Origin: Prostheceraeus crozeri
Taxonomy: Eukaryota > Platyhelminthes > Polycladida > Euryleptidae
Direction of reading: 5' to 3'
DNA: 64,000 nt
Assembly (NCBI GenBank): GCA_907163375.1
Contig: CAJQUW010003226.1
Span: 186,001-250,000 of the forward strand
Shown here in pieces: positions 12,001-22,229 of this stretch. Every line of letters begins with the position of its first letter. Positions within the stretch are counted from its first letter, which is position 1. The notes under the pieces are model-generated. The model made no database searches. It was not told the origin of the DNA and worked only from the letters and a program-made list of their open reading frames with translations. The position numbers were made by a program, and so were the translations under genes.

Positions 12001-13687
12001 CCGATTGGTGCACACAATGGGCGAAGAATCTTTACAATAGAATAAATAAATAAATTAATAAATAATAAGACAGGAATAACTTCTGTGCTTGCCATTGCAT
12101 TTTCCACTGTTTGTCTTGATACACGAAATATGATTCATAGATACTCTGTTATCAAGAAACTTGATTGCCTCCTACACGTTGTAAGTAGGCTATTATGACT
12201 GAAAAAATTAATTTCTATTTGATTTCATTTAAATTTTCTTCCTTGTGGGAGCAAAGCCAGTTCATCAACCAGACTGCATAGAATCTTATCTATGTTTCTA
12301 TTATTTTCCTTTCGAAATGAAGCGAAAGATATATTGTTGAAAAGGTACTATTTTTTTCTTTCTTAGTGGTTCTGATCATTTGAGAAGGGCCTAATGTGTA
12401 ATGTAGTAGATGAGAGATTTTGACAAAAGTGGCTATAATACAGGCAAATATAAAGCTTAATAGAGTAGCAGTCAAAAAGTTGTATAAGCTGGTCGGTTCT
12501 CGTTTTGAAGATACAACAATATTTCGTCCTCTGTCGAACATATTTCCATATGTAGGCCTATACTTTTCATGATTGCGGTCAATTCGCTTTAGTCCTTTAA
12601 TCATCACATCACTTAGACTGCCACATTCGGTTGATGTTCACAATACTTCTTAGTCAATTTTAGCTACATTGTGACACAGACACAGTTTTTAAACATCAAA
12701 CATATGATATGCATCTTTATTATGATAATATGAACCTGATTACTGTCTAGCAATCTAATATACATGTATTTTAATTTTTGTTCGCAAACAATTCATTTCT
12801 TTGACATGCACAAACTGAAAATGTGTTATTCATATTCTGCAATCTTTCTAGAACACGAAGTAAGTCCATGTTGACGAGCAGACGATTCACCAACATCAGC
12901 TATGAAATTTCGCTACTCATTCTTATTTTTCTAAACCACAATTTTCAAGACCATATTTGAGTGTCTTTCGTGAAGTACAATTAAATTTTCACAACACCCA
13001 TGAGCAATATAGAAGCACTAGGGTCTACTAAAAATCTTGGCGTCCAAAATTGTAAAAATTTCAAAATATCATTGATTTCAGAAGATAGCAATTCTTCTCC
13101 TACCTATCTACATTATAACACTGCTGATACGTAGCCACCTGCAGCTGTGAAAATTTTCGAATCAATATAGATCGAATCACGAACTTTTAACCGCTATATC
13201 GAGTGTATATTTACTGTTCTTGATGGTATAACAGGCATTTAAGCATATGAAATATTTTTTAAAGATGATAAACTTCTTTCGATGGGAGTTAACACTCTAT
13301 TAAATCGACAGAACCAGATGAAAAAAAATCTATGGACGGCAATGGAAATTACTCTCCGTTTATTGCTTTCTACGAAATAAATAAACGACTTGCGAGGACT
13401 ACTACAATTCCTATGTTTTGTAATAGTCCTTACAACTTATCAACAGCTTAGCATTTATTTGTCACACAATTACTAATAATTAATATTTTGCTATTTATCA
13501 CTGTTATTTCAACTGCTATCTTTGTAACAAACATTTATTTATTTAGAAACATGCATGTATTTGTAGAACACATGCAATTGTGTAAAACACAAGCAGCAGC
13601 AACACTGAAAGCATTTTTAGAATACTAAAGCATGCAATACATGAAATGCATTATGATAAACTAAACTGCCAAAATATATTTCCTTAC
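9049..13687. other. intron 1 of the CH-domain gene
   Basis: About 4.6 kb of AT-rich DNA. Apart from the inverted repeat at 11294-11732 I recognise nothing in it. A stretch at 10212-10257 has splice-like borders but is excluded because exons 1 and 2 join directly in frame. Confidence 0.5.
11294..11732. repeat. foldback repeat, two 64-bp inverted arms
   Basis: Arm 11294-11357 and arm 11669-11732 are inverted copies with a handful of mismatches, including GTAGATTGTCACCCAACATC and AGCTTTAACTCCAGTCGT in both. The 311-bp spacer has no recognised coding content. It could be a small foldback element or an inverted duplication. Confidence 0.6.
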
Positions 13688-13798
13688 TTCAATCCAATCT
13701 TTTGATGCAGAAATTGCAGTAAAGCATGACCGCTCCAACTCCTCCTCATGTCTCGATTTTGGAGGTACCCAAGATTCAATATCGTCTTCTCCTGACAT
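13688..13798 (-). CDS. CH-domain protein (LMO7/LIMCH1-like), first coding exon
   Basis: Minus-strand exon coding 37 residues: MSGEDDIESWVPPKSRHEEE followed by LERSCFTAISASKDWIE. The donor GTAAGG starts at 13687. An excellent acceptor (TTTTTTCCATTTCACAG) ends at 13828, so the exon begins at 13827 with 29 bases of 5' UTR. An in-frame TAA lies upstream of the chosen ATG, and a two-codon upstream ORF (ATGAAATAA) lies in the UTR. A further non-coding first exon is therefore expected above 13.86 kb. The WIE at the end runs into the CH domain of exon 2. Gene orientation and phase agree with exons 2 and 3. The closest family I recognise is LMO7/LIMCH1 (CH, then usually a C-terminal LIM domain, which is outside the window). 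Confidence 0.83.
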
Positions 13799-13827
13799 TT
13801 CATTAGTACAATTATTTCATTATTTAC

Positions 13828-14269
13828 CTGTGAAATGGAAAAAACAAGCTGTTCCTGTGCCGCAAGTGTTGAAGAAACAAAGATAATTGGTAAAATTCAC
13901 GTGAGAATGCATCAACATCAGGTGTCCGATAGTTACCAATATAACCTGTTTTAGGCATAATAATGCTCGAGTGTGAAGGTAGCGGAACAACTTATAACTT
14001 TAAACTTGAATTTCTCAAAAGCAACTGCGAAATTGAGGAGAAAGTGTCCAGATTCATGATCATGAGACTGAAATAGATATAGCATAGCTGTTTCGAATAG
14101 AATCACGCTGCAATAAAAGAAATGGATCAGATGGGTAGTTCCACTAGCTTTGCACACGCTGGCTACATGAACATGTTGCGATATTGCCGATTTTAACTGC
14201 ATTGCTGTGAGAAATGAAGCATATATTTGTGATAGGTGCAACAAATTGGATGAGGAAGTGACAAAGTAA
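13828..14269. other. upstream region of the CH-domain gene
   Basis: No promoter element can be named. A long minus frame over 13951-14337 has no recognisable domain and runs into the Penelope repeat arm, so it is not called. Confidence 0.4.
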
Positions 14270-14334
14270 AATTTTAATAAGAAGTTTTTGGAAAGCCAAG
14301 TACGGTGATGGTAAATAAAAATATAGGCTATTGT

Positions 14335-14384
14335 CAACTATATATTACGACCTTATATCCAAGGCCATCATCAGGTTCTGAATC
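14335..14384 (-). ncRNA. hammerhead-like motif, left Penelope arm
   Basis: Minus-strand copy of the motif described at 15791-15845. The CUGAUGA box is at 14368-14374 (complement) and the stem II hairpin reads GGCCUU-loop-AAGGUC. Box 2 is GUAA instead of GAAA, so it is probably inactive or weak. Confidence 0.4.
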
Positions 14385-14532
14385 ATACATTATGCAGAAA
14401 ATCAATTTCAAATTTTGATCGTAAAAAAATTTGTAGGATGATTATGCAATGTTGCATAGAAGTTGGAGAGTCTGTGGAAAACATAGAGTTAAAAAACATG
14501 TTAAGCTATGTGTTAAGAGAAATTCATAAAAA

Positions 14533-15106
14533 TCAAAGATATAAAAAGTCTTTCAATTCTTCAACCTCTGCTTTTGAGTTAATTTGAGGATTATATTTCT
14601 TTATTAGGATGGCTTCTCGTAATCGTAAATTCGCCTCATCGGGGTCAAAGTCAATGATATCGATGTTGTATTTATCAGCGTTGGCATTGCATGCTTTTCT
14701 GTGCTTGTTTACTGATGAGTTTTTGTTTGTTAAATGTTCTTTAAAACGTTGATGTAGCGGCCTTACAGTGCTACCAATATAAATATTTTTGCAAATGTTA
14801 CATGTTATTCTGTAGACTACTTTGGTTCGGTTGCAGACTTTTTCATTTTTGATGGAACACGTTTTCATCTTGTATTCTGTGTGTGTTCTCTTCTTTAAAT
14901 GGCTTCTCAAGGGTTGAGATTTGTGACATATTCGGACATTTTTCATACCTACTGTTCTACTGATCCTTTTTATGCGATTATCGATTTCTTCGTTGATGTA
15001 TGGTAATTTAAGGTATTGAAAAGACTTCGTGTTAGGTCTTTTTTTTGGCTTGATGATTTTTGAATCTGTTACGAAGTCGTTTTGATATCCATTTAACTCA
15101 GTACTT
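14533..15106 (-). pseudogene. Penelope-like element ORF, C-terminal part with GIY-YIG endonuclease
   Basis: An open minus-strand frame of about 190 codons. It begins inside the protein (YQNDFVTDSK...LKLPYINEEIDNRIKRI), a segment seen near the end of Penelope reverse transcriptases. It continues through VRICHKSQPLRSHLKK, a cysteine pair (CNICKN), and the endonuclease core NIYIGSTVRPLHQRFKEH. The downstream DEANLRLREAILIKKYNPQI is the expected GIY-YIG C-terminal helix with its conserved glutamate. The frame has no start codon of its own and the reverse transcriptase is missing: a 5'-truncated copy. The stop is followed by the terminal repeat. Confidence 0.85.
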
Positions 15107-15312
15107 CGTCAAAATTATTTTGATGTTTCTCATTGCTGATAGGGTTAGAACAACGCTCACTGATTCCCTTTCTTTCGTTGATAGCACAAGACATTTTTGT
15201 GGACGGAGGCAGGTGTGATAGGCAATGCATAAAAGTGTTTTTTCGAGCGAACTTCATATAAAATAATAATTTAGTAAAAATAATAATAATTTTATAAGAA
15301 TTTCGCTGGATC

Positions 15313-15641
15313 ACGTGTTCCATCAAAAATGAAAAAATCTGCAACCGAACCAAAGTAGTCTACAGAATAACATGTAACATTTGCAAAAATATTTATATTG
15401 GTAGCACTGTAAGGCCGCTACATCAACGTTTTAAAGAACATTCAACAAACAAAAACTCATCAGTAAACAAGCACAGAGAAGCATGCAATGCCAACGCTGA
15501 TAAATACAACATCGATATCATTGACTTTGACCCCGATGAGGCGAATTTACGATTACGAGAAGCCATCCTAATAAAGAAATATAATCCTCAAATTAACTCA
15601 AAAGCAGAGGTTGAAGAATTGAAAGACTTTTTATATCTTTG
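15313..15641 (+). pseudogene. Penelope-like GIY-YIG fragment, right arm copy
   Basis: Plus-strand copy of the last part of the GIY-YIG frame at 14533-15106, starting abruptly at the arm boundary. It reads KIYIGS-type endonuclease residues, RPLHQRFKEHSTNKN, then DEANLRLREAILIKKYNPQI and stops at the same codon. It is open but truncated at the 5' side. Confidence 0.8.
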
Positions 15642-15790
15642 ATTTTTATGAATTTCTCTTAACACATAGCTTAACATGTTTTTTAACTCTATGTTTTCCA
15701 CAGACTCTCCAACTTCTATGCAACATTGCATAATCATCCTACAAATTTTTTTACGATCAAAATTTGAAATTGATTTTCTGCATAATGTAT

Positions 15791-15845
15791 GATTCAGAAC
15801 CTGATGATGGCCTTGGATATAAGGTCGTAATATATAGTTGACAAT
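15791..15845 (+). ncRNA. hammerhead-like motif, right Penelope arm
   Basis: CUGAUGA at 15801-15807 is followed by a 6-bp stem II (GGCCUU/AAGGUC, loop GGAUAU) and then GUAA at 15827-15830, where a hammerhead needs GAAA. Stem III is at best two base pairs, which is typical of the minimal hammerheads reported in Penelope-like element repeats, and AUA could be the cleavage triplet. One core change suggests weak or no activity. Confidence 0.45.
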
Positions 15846-15905
15846 AGCCTATATTTTTATTTACCATCACCGTACTTGGCTTTCCAAAAACTTCTTATTA
15901 AAATT

Positions 15906-16868
15906 ATGTCGAGCCAAGGCAAATTCGCTCAAAGTAAAATTGATTTACTGTGCCTATCAGCAAGACCAAGAAATTGAAGCTTTCTTTCTCTAAGAGCTCT
16001 AGAGCTTTCTTAACACGAAAAATCTAAAAGTTTTGAATTTTTATGCCACAAGAGCAAAACGCATAATTCATGATGACACATCGCATATGAAATGCATTTC
16101 ATAATGATTAAGACATCTCGAATGACTTGCTTTTATTGGCAATATCAATCGAATTTTGATCGACCATGTTTATTGTTCATTGCTGTTGTTGTCGATTATT
16201 ATCGTTGTTTATTGTAAATTCATTGCTACATTACTCTGTGAAGTAGCGACTCCTTCCGCAATCTGAAGTGTTACTCATGTAAGGTAAAATTTGATAAATT
16301 ACCTGTCTTTGAAGAGATGACTATTCAAATCCAAAGATAATGATGTAAATTCGGCTCAGTGTTATGCATTTCAGCCACACAGTGGCTAGTTCAGATTTTA
16401 AAGTAGAATTCTGCATCACACGTTGGTTGCTAAAACGTACTTGGCAATAACTTATTTGTATGAACAGCTTGAGTGAAAATGACAGCATAATAATGACTAT
16501 GTCGTCGTCAACTTCTTTATAAATCGTAGTAACTCTGGGCATCGCATTAAAACGTCCAAGAAATCACGTTGGTGCACCAAGGTCAAATTCGCAATTTTAA
16601 TTAGGAGCTCAAATCCAAAATGTAAAGCTAACACGCTTTAATGGAAAGCGACAGATGTTGGCATTGTTTATGAAATATTCAAGTGGATGACATGGTAGAA
16701 AGGATATAGATCATCAAAATGTTGTCGTCTTCTTATTTTTCGAAAATTTCATCACAAATTCGCAAGAGTGACATCGCCATGCTATATTTAGAGTGAATGT
16801 CTGTGCTCATTGGTTCATGATGAACCAGAGAGGGAAATTTACTAAGTTGTATAAATATATATATATAT
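15906..16868. other. no recognised feature
   Basis: AT-rich DNA between the Penelope pair and hAT copy A. It ends in a short (AT) run that is the insertion site of the hAT. Confidence 0.4.
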
Positions 16869-19689
16869 CAGGGGCGGCTCGTGCCCCGAACTGCAGGGCG
16901 TGCTAGTAAAAGTCAAATGAAATATCAATGATCCTAGGTCTTATAAAACCACCAAACCGTTATTTGTTTGTTTCCGGACCTCATTATAACCAATAATTTT
17001 GATATAAAATATACCGCATAAGGTACAATGTACAGAAAAAACACTGCGAGTATTTAGGATGTTGTATTTTTGGTATGCATAAACGACAAAAACGTTCAAT
17101 TTATTTATAAATTAGCTTTATGCGCCTGTCCTTCATTAATGCAAAACGATCGATGATGTCATTGTAGCTAATTGAATCAGCAATTTCATTTTCAACTGAA
17201 ATTAGCATGAGACTTTCCAATCTATCTTCTAACATCGTTGACCGGAGGACTGACTCGATCCGATTCAGGCATGAAAAAGTGCGCTCAACCGGTACGGTGG
17301 TAACAGGGATAGTCAAAATTAATTTCAAGAGCTTGCTAACTTCTGAGAGTGCATCATGAAGATCATTGTCATAAATGAATTTTAACATATCACTGAGATG
17401 TATATCAAATTGATCAGACGAGTATACGACACACAACTGTGATTTCAATCGAGGAAAATCAAATAAATCTTTGTATACAGAATACTTTAACACAGAAAAA
17501 ATCTTCAGTGGAAATTCGCGTCTGTAATTATGAAATTGGTCCTGATTTAGTAGAGTGAAAAAGGACAAGACTGTCATATCTTGAAAACGAGTTTGAAGAT
17601 TTTGAATTAATATATCGATAATCGAGAAGAAAACTGATTCATAATGTGCCAATCTGTGGGCTTCGCTTTCAAATGCTTGACTTCGAGTCTGCATGTTACA
17701 GCTTGTTTCGAACCGTGATATAGCTGTCGCGATTTTGGAAAACACATCACTACACCGAAGTTTACGCAAATCCTCAATGGTTTGCTCAACAGCACCATGA
17801 GCTGTGTGCAAAAGCAAAGAAGCCTTCTGTAATCTTTGAAACAAAATGTGACACAAAGGCAAAGTCGTATTGAAAATTTCAAGCATAACAATAAAGTTGA
17901 AATCTCTCAACTTACCCAACAGAGACCCTGCTTTATCTATGGTCACACAATCCCAGTCGCTGTTATTATCACGTATCAACGAAAAACATTCACATAAACT
18001 TTCAAAATTTTTGTGAACAACGGAAACAGCTCTGTGATTATACGACCATCGTATTGGAGTTATCGATATCATTCTTTTGCCACTGTTACCACAAATTTCA
18101 CTCAAATGGGAGCGGCGCTTTGCTGAATGATTAAAAAAAGCATGAAAAGATGAAATATCAGAAAAAAAGTTCTTAACGTATTGGTTAGAGCAGCAAGCTC
18201 TCGATAAAGATAAATTCAAGCGGTGCGCAAAACAATGGACATAAAGCGCCATCGGGTAATGTGAACGAATTACAATATGCACTCCATTTCGAGAACCTGC
18301 CATCGTAGAACATCCGTCGTATGTCTGAGAAACAAGCTTTGCCTTGGGATCGAAATCAGCGATATTAGCTAACACTGTTTTAGAAATATTATCTGCATTT
18401 TGGCTGATAGATATATCAGAGAGCCCAAGAAAGCGTTCGTAAACATTACCGTTCCTTTCATAACGTACTGCTATTGCCAATTGGCTTCTAACAGAGAGAT
18501 CAGATGTTTCATCTACAAGGATCGAAAAAAAGTCGCTATCATTAATTTGTGAACGAATTACATTCTTAATTTCAGAAGCAATAGAAAATATGAGATCATT
18601 TTGTATGGTTTTTGAATCACCCTTGAAGACGGAAGAGTTTTCAAAATGTTCTTTTAATAAGGGGTCGTACTTCTGTATAAGAGCAGTTATCTCTTTAAAG
18701 TTACCTCTGTTCATTGAGTCGATAGATTCGTCGTGTCCGCGGAATGCGAGTTCATTTTTCGCCAAAAGTATGCAAATATCTATCAGTCGTCGTAGGATAT
18801 CTCTATTCTTACTCACTTCAGCATTGTGAATATCAACAGATAGTTTTCGTGCTTCTGACAATGCGACGTCAATAGGTGAAACTTTAAGAAAAAGTTTCAA
18901 TTTAACACTATTATCCACATGAGCAACCGACTTTTCGTGCTTTGAAATAGCACCTGATAAATGTGCAAGGTCATCGAAACCTTTAACGGTCCAAGGATGA
19001 CACGCTTCTCTTTTCGTATCAAACAAGAGACACGGAAAACAAAACAATCGCTTACGCATCGGACATGCAGTCAACCATTCTTTTCTGTCGAACCACGAGG
19101 AGTTGAATATTCTGTTCTGCTTTCCAACCTTTTCTGACCAATGTATTTTAGGTGTATGTCTCCCACGTTCAACAATAGTTTTTTTTTCTTCGCTGGATAG
19201 TCGAGAAAAAGGATTGTTTATCAAAAAGTTCACAGTATTGATTTCATCCATGTCTTGTGAAGTATAAACAGTCGGTGAGATCGCTGTCAGTGGAGAGAAG
19301 GCGAGCAACTAACAGACGGTCGTCCTGATTTCAATTAGCACACCCTCTCGCATTTTCCTTGACGTGATTTGCAGCAGCAGTGGTGAGTGGCTGAGGTAAT
19401 CTCGTATTTGATTGGTTGATCACTGGTAATTCGTCAGAGGGAAATCATTCAGTCGTTCTAATATCTGACAGCACACCCTACCGATACTCCAATGTCATCG
19501 AATCCATGCAAAATATTTGTGTGAATGTGGCTGATGGAAAAGGAGTTCAACGACATTTCTGCAGGCTTATTTTGATCTCAAACAAACATTATTCAACATA
19601 TTTACATACAACTGCACAGTGCACATTATTTTTGGGACAGGAAAATAGAGCAGGCGTCTTAGCACGCCTAGCACACCCCGACGAGCCGC

Positions 19690-19694
<5 letters not shown>
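16869..19694 (-). mobile_element. intact hAT transposon, copy A (2826 bp)
   Basis: The ends are CAGGGGCGGCTCGT at 16869 and, reversed, CAGAGGCGGCTCGT at 19694: 14-bp inverted repeats differing at one base. Both flanks are (AT)n, so the expected 8-bp duplication cannot be told from the microsatellite. The element has one transposase gene without introns, about 230 bp of 3' and 440 bp of 5' non-coding sequence. Its length equals that of copy B exactly, and the transposase differs by one residue, so both are young. Confidence 0.95.
17101..19251 (-). CDS. hAT transposase, ZMYM1-like, copy A
   Basis: A 716-residue protein counted from the first ATG at 19251; the frame is open further upstream without an ATG. 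A TTF-type zinc finger lies near residues 55-115 (C63, C71, C74). The RNase H-like core carries D247 (LVDETSD), D312 (TYDGCS), the C340-x2-H343 motif (HCFAHRLNL) and the RW motif (R401-W402). The C-terminal dimerisation region ends with E656 in VERTFS, the third catalytic residue of hAT enzymes. All expected catalytic residues are present, so the enzyme may be functional. It would cut and paste this element and copy B. Residue 425 is leucine here and serine in copy B. ZMYM1-like hAT proteins are also domesticated in animals, but the terminal repeats show this is a transposon. Confidence 0.95.
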   Translation of the reverse strand: MDEINTVNFLINNPFSRLSSEEKKTIVERGRHTPKIHWSEKVGKQNRIFNSSWFDRKEWLTACPMRKRLFCFPCLLFDTKREACHPWTVKGFDDLAHLSGAISKHEKSVAHVDNSVKLKLFLKVSPIDVALSEARKLSVDIHNAEVSKNRDILRRLIDICILLAKNELAFRGHDESIDSMNRGNFKEITALIQKYDPLLKEHFENSSVFKGDSKTIQNDLIFSIASEIKNVIRSQINDSDFFSILVDETSDLSVRSQLAIAVRYERNGNVYERFLGLSDISISQNADNISKTVLANIADFDPKAKLVSQTYDGCSTMAGSRNGVHIVIRSHYPMALYVHCFAHRLNLSLSRACCSNQYVKNFFSDISSFHAFFNHSAKRRSHLSEICGNSGKRMISITPIRWSYNHRAVSVVHKNFESLCECFSLIRDNNSDWDCVTIDKAGSLLGKLRDFNFIVMLEIFNTTLPLCHILFQRLQKASLLLHTAHGAVEQTIEDLRKLRCSDVFSKIATAISRFETSCNMQTRSQAFESEAHRLAHYESVFFSIIDILIQNLQTRFQDMTVLSFFTLLNQDQFHNYRREFPLKIFSVLKYSVYKDLFDFPRLKSQLCVVYSSDQFDIHLSDMLKFIYDNDLHDALSEVSKLLKLILTIPVTTVPVERTFSCLNRIESVLRSTMLEDRLESLMLISVENEIADSISYNDIIDRFALMKDRRIKLIYK

Positions 19695-19720
<26 letters not shown>

Positions 19721-20075
19721 TGAACTAAAAGGAAATTTACTGTTGTATGAGCCATCTCTATATGAAATCCAATTATGTACATATCTATCAGTTCTGAGTA
19801 AGAGCGTCCACGGCTAAACTGCATGAGCTGAAGTCAAACGTTTTTACAGAATGTGGATTTAATTGTCTTGAACACTGGGTATACTTTAGAAGTGTAAAAC
19901 GAATTTACACAGGATCCGCCTTGTTATTTAAATCAGACACATCTGACATCCGACATATCCAGTTCCGACCAGATATAAAATTGTCAAATTCAGTGCATCC
20001 CTATTCACCATGACAAATACAGTAAACAACTCAATAGAAAAGTGTCCAGAATAGATCTAGATCTAATCAAGAAAT
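19695..20075. other. (AT)13 run then unassigned DNA
   Basis: The (AT)n tract 19695-19720 is the right half of the hAT insertion site. The rest shows no supported feature. Confidence 0.5.
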
Positions 20076-20480
20076 TCCATAGCAGCCGTAGACGCTGCGT
20101 TTCGTCTCACACGGACTCATCAGTATGACCCGGAATAGTCCATGCTAGCTTGTGACACCTAACAGGTTACTCTGAGATTGCCTGGGCTGCACAACAGGTT
20201 AATCAAAGCATGGTTATCCTAGCTTTGTCGTGCGGCTGATAATCCTAATGATTACAGAGTGCCAGTTCGCCTATGTAGAAGATATAAAATTTCTTGTAAC
20301 TTGAACAATTTAAGCACTATATTCCTTGGCAGTCGTAGACACTGCGTTTCACCCAACAATAGTTCGTAAGCACGGCAAAAACTAGCTTATGAAATTCACA
20401 GTGGTTGAGGAAGTTGACGTACTGCACAAGACTGCTCTGCTCTGCCTTTCTGCTTTTACTTATCCTGGCTTCGACGAGCA
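20076..20480 (-). repeat. 247-bp tandem dimer, retrozyme-like
   Basis: The stretch attccatagcagccgtagac (20075-20093) with the following ctgcgtttc recurs 247 bp later at about 20322-20350 as attccttggcagtcgtagac plus ctgcgtttc. Further matches lie on the same diagonal with small indels: CTAGCTT at 20145 and 20382, CTGCACAA at 20187 and 20422. The first unit holds a complete hammerhead motif; the second keeps only its 3' half. Tandem units of a few hundred bases each bearing a type I hammerhead are the hallmark of animal retrozymes and related satellites. Confidence 0.7.
20081..20133 (-). ncRNA. type I hammerhead self-cleaving ribozyme
   Basis: On the minus strand every core element is present. 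Stem I 5' strand is CCGGGUCAUA, box 1 CUGAUGA (20123-20117), stem II GUC/GAC with inner loop CGUGUGA, box 2 GAAA (20103-20100). Stem III is ACG/CGU around a CAG loop and the cleavage triplet is GUC (20093-20091). Stem I 3' strand UACGGCUGCU pairs with the 5' strand over about seven positions with one mismatch and wobble pairs. Cleavage is predicted between 20091 and 20090. The 3-bp stem III is short, which in such repeats is often helped by dimer formation. Confidence 0.8.
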
Positions 20481-20859
20481 GTTGACATTTCTAACCGTAG
20501 TCACGACAAGAAAACAGTCTGAGAAACATTGAAATACATGTAGGTGTCATAATTCCACAAACTTCTTTTGTTGCGATGCCCGATCGAAGTACACACTACA
20601 AGACCTACGGGGAAACACTTTGAGAGAGCGATCTTGGAGCATAAAAAATCTTGAGTAGAAGTACTTGTACCTAGTCTACACGTTAAGTTAATTTACTCGC
20701 TGACTGAGGCACGATGAAGAGCATTATAGATCAGCAAATGATTGAATGATATTCTTATTATAAATCACTATTAATCATGTTTTCCAGCATTTGCGCAGAA
20801 GTTAGGTCTTCTCACATTTTGCGGATTTGCTCAGAATTTCTAAGATTTTCTTGTTTTTA

Positions 20860-21370
20860 CGCATTTGCACAGGTGTGGCAACCCTGCTAGCAATCCTATT
20901 GCTAGTGGGTGGCAACAGATAAAACAGAGCCGCCCTAAACTTAAAGTCACATCTAATATCGTGTGTTGTCTGCAGTTTACATGCTGTCGGTGTACAATCA
21001 GTCTATTTCGAAAGATGTCACCTGATTGGCCAATATAATATTTTCCGCAATCGTTGCAAAATAAGGCGCATGTTACGTTTTGAGATAAGCAATTGATATT
21101 ATGTTTCATTTCGAATTGTTTAATTTTACCGCTATAGAATGAAAGAGCATCCCCCACTATTAAAGTTGGACAGCAACTGCATCTTATATCTCCACACTTT
21201 GAAATCTCTTTCTTGGTTTGTCTGTTCCGAATGTTAAAGATACAAAGGAAAGATGGTGGTTGCTTGCATGTTTTCATGAAAGTATATTGTGCGAATTTAT
21301 TCGTCAGTTTTAAACTTTCGGAAGCCGTTTTCATGGTATGTATATAATGTATGCACAATTATATGTAATA
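20860..21370 (-). pseudogene. Penelope-like element relic with GIY-YIG domain
   Basis: The minus-strand frame reads a cysteine-rich segment, KCGDIRCSCCPTLI, then NVTCALFCNDCGKYYIGQSG and DIFRNRLIVHRQH, the zinc-knuckle linker and YIG core of a Penelope-like endonuclease. The family is different from the 14-15 kb copies (YYIGQSGD versus IYIGSTVR). The reverse transcriptase is absent and the C-terminal helix is degraded. Its 3' end is bordered by GTGGCAACCCTG near 20873-20884. Confidence 0.75.
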
Positions 21371-22229
21371 TATCCGGTTGACTTTTCCCGGTTAAGGAGT
21401 GATTCTCTTCCATAGCTTCTGCTGCTCGTTATGAAAATAATCGGGAATGGAGGCGCAAAATGAGAATGAGCACCCACAGAAAAGTCTTCTCAAAATATTT
21501 ACTAGTGAGCTACAACATTATATTTGGTGGCAAAGTGTTCGCAAATATAATTCACAGGGTTACCACACAATTCCAAAATTCAAATCTCAGAATTATCCCG
21601 GAGTCATAAGTGATGTCCAATACCACATAAAACAATCGTAGCCCTGTTTGTAGTTGTATATGTGCAATTCCCTTAATTTCTACTTAATTAGTACAAGAAA
21701 AATAAAGAACAAAATGATTTTATCAATGATAAAAATATATATAACTGCCACCTCAAGAGTCAAACAAAAATCCAATGCATGCAAACTGTGCCAGATTGCA
21801 CTGTTTTCTTTTCATTTTATTATAGGATCCATAGTCTATTTCTTAAATGATTTATAGGGAGGCCTGGCACTGAGGAGGCCTGTTAATAGTATTATCAGCT
21901 AACTACTATCGCCATGCTTTTATTCTTATCACATGCGTTTTCATTAGTGGGGCCTTTTATTAGAAATGTACATGTGATGAATACTACATCAGATGACAAA
22001 AATGATGTATGATTACGTAGCGTACAATAGTGTGGATCGTCACGATTATTGTCGATATAAACAATTAAATATACACAGAAAACACATGGAAAACAAGTCT
22101 AACAACACTACATACAAAAATCACGAAATTTTGAAAAATGTTAACAAACTTAAAACAATTATTGTGAACCGCAAATGGGAAAGTTATAAAATGCTTTTAG
22201 AGTAGAAAATAAATCAAAACAATAGCCTA
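21371..22229. other. no recognised feature
   Basis: AT-rich DNA. Short frames at 21447, 21654 and 21993 have low-complexity composition and no motif. Confidence 0.4.

Larger units (their letters stand above)
14270..15905. mobile_element. Penelope-like element pair in head-to-head inverted arrangement
   Basis: Arms 14270-14862 and 15313-15905 are both exactly 593 bp and almost identical when inverted (I noticed three single-base differences). Each holds the 3' end of a Penelope-like ORF with its GIY-YIG domain plus a terminal segment with a hammerhead-like motif. The left copy continues further inward to about 15106, then a 200-bp spacer of unknown origin separates it from the right arm. Penelope-like elements are known to insert as partial, tandem or inverted copies, so this may be a single complex insertion event. 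Confidence 0.85.

Noticed and set aside
13951-14337. 128-codon minus frame upstream of the CH-domain gene
   Set aside because: It has no recognisable domain and runs into the Penelope repeat arm, so it is a chance frame.
16861-16868. AT octamer as the hAT copy A target duplication
   Set aside because: The flanks are AT microsatellite on both sides, so a duplication cannot be separated from the repeat.
17607-17891. 94-codon frame inside hAT copy A, repeated at 30972-31256
   Set aside because: Shadow of the transposase in another frame.
19416-19817. Frame through the hAT 5' end, repeated at 29106-29447
   Set aside because: It covers the non-coding end and terminal repeat of the hAT element and continues into AT microsatellite; both copies share it only because the element is duplicated.
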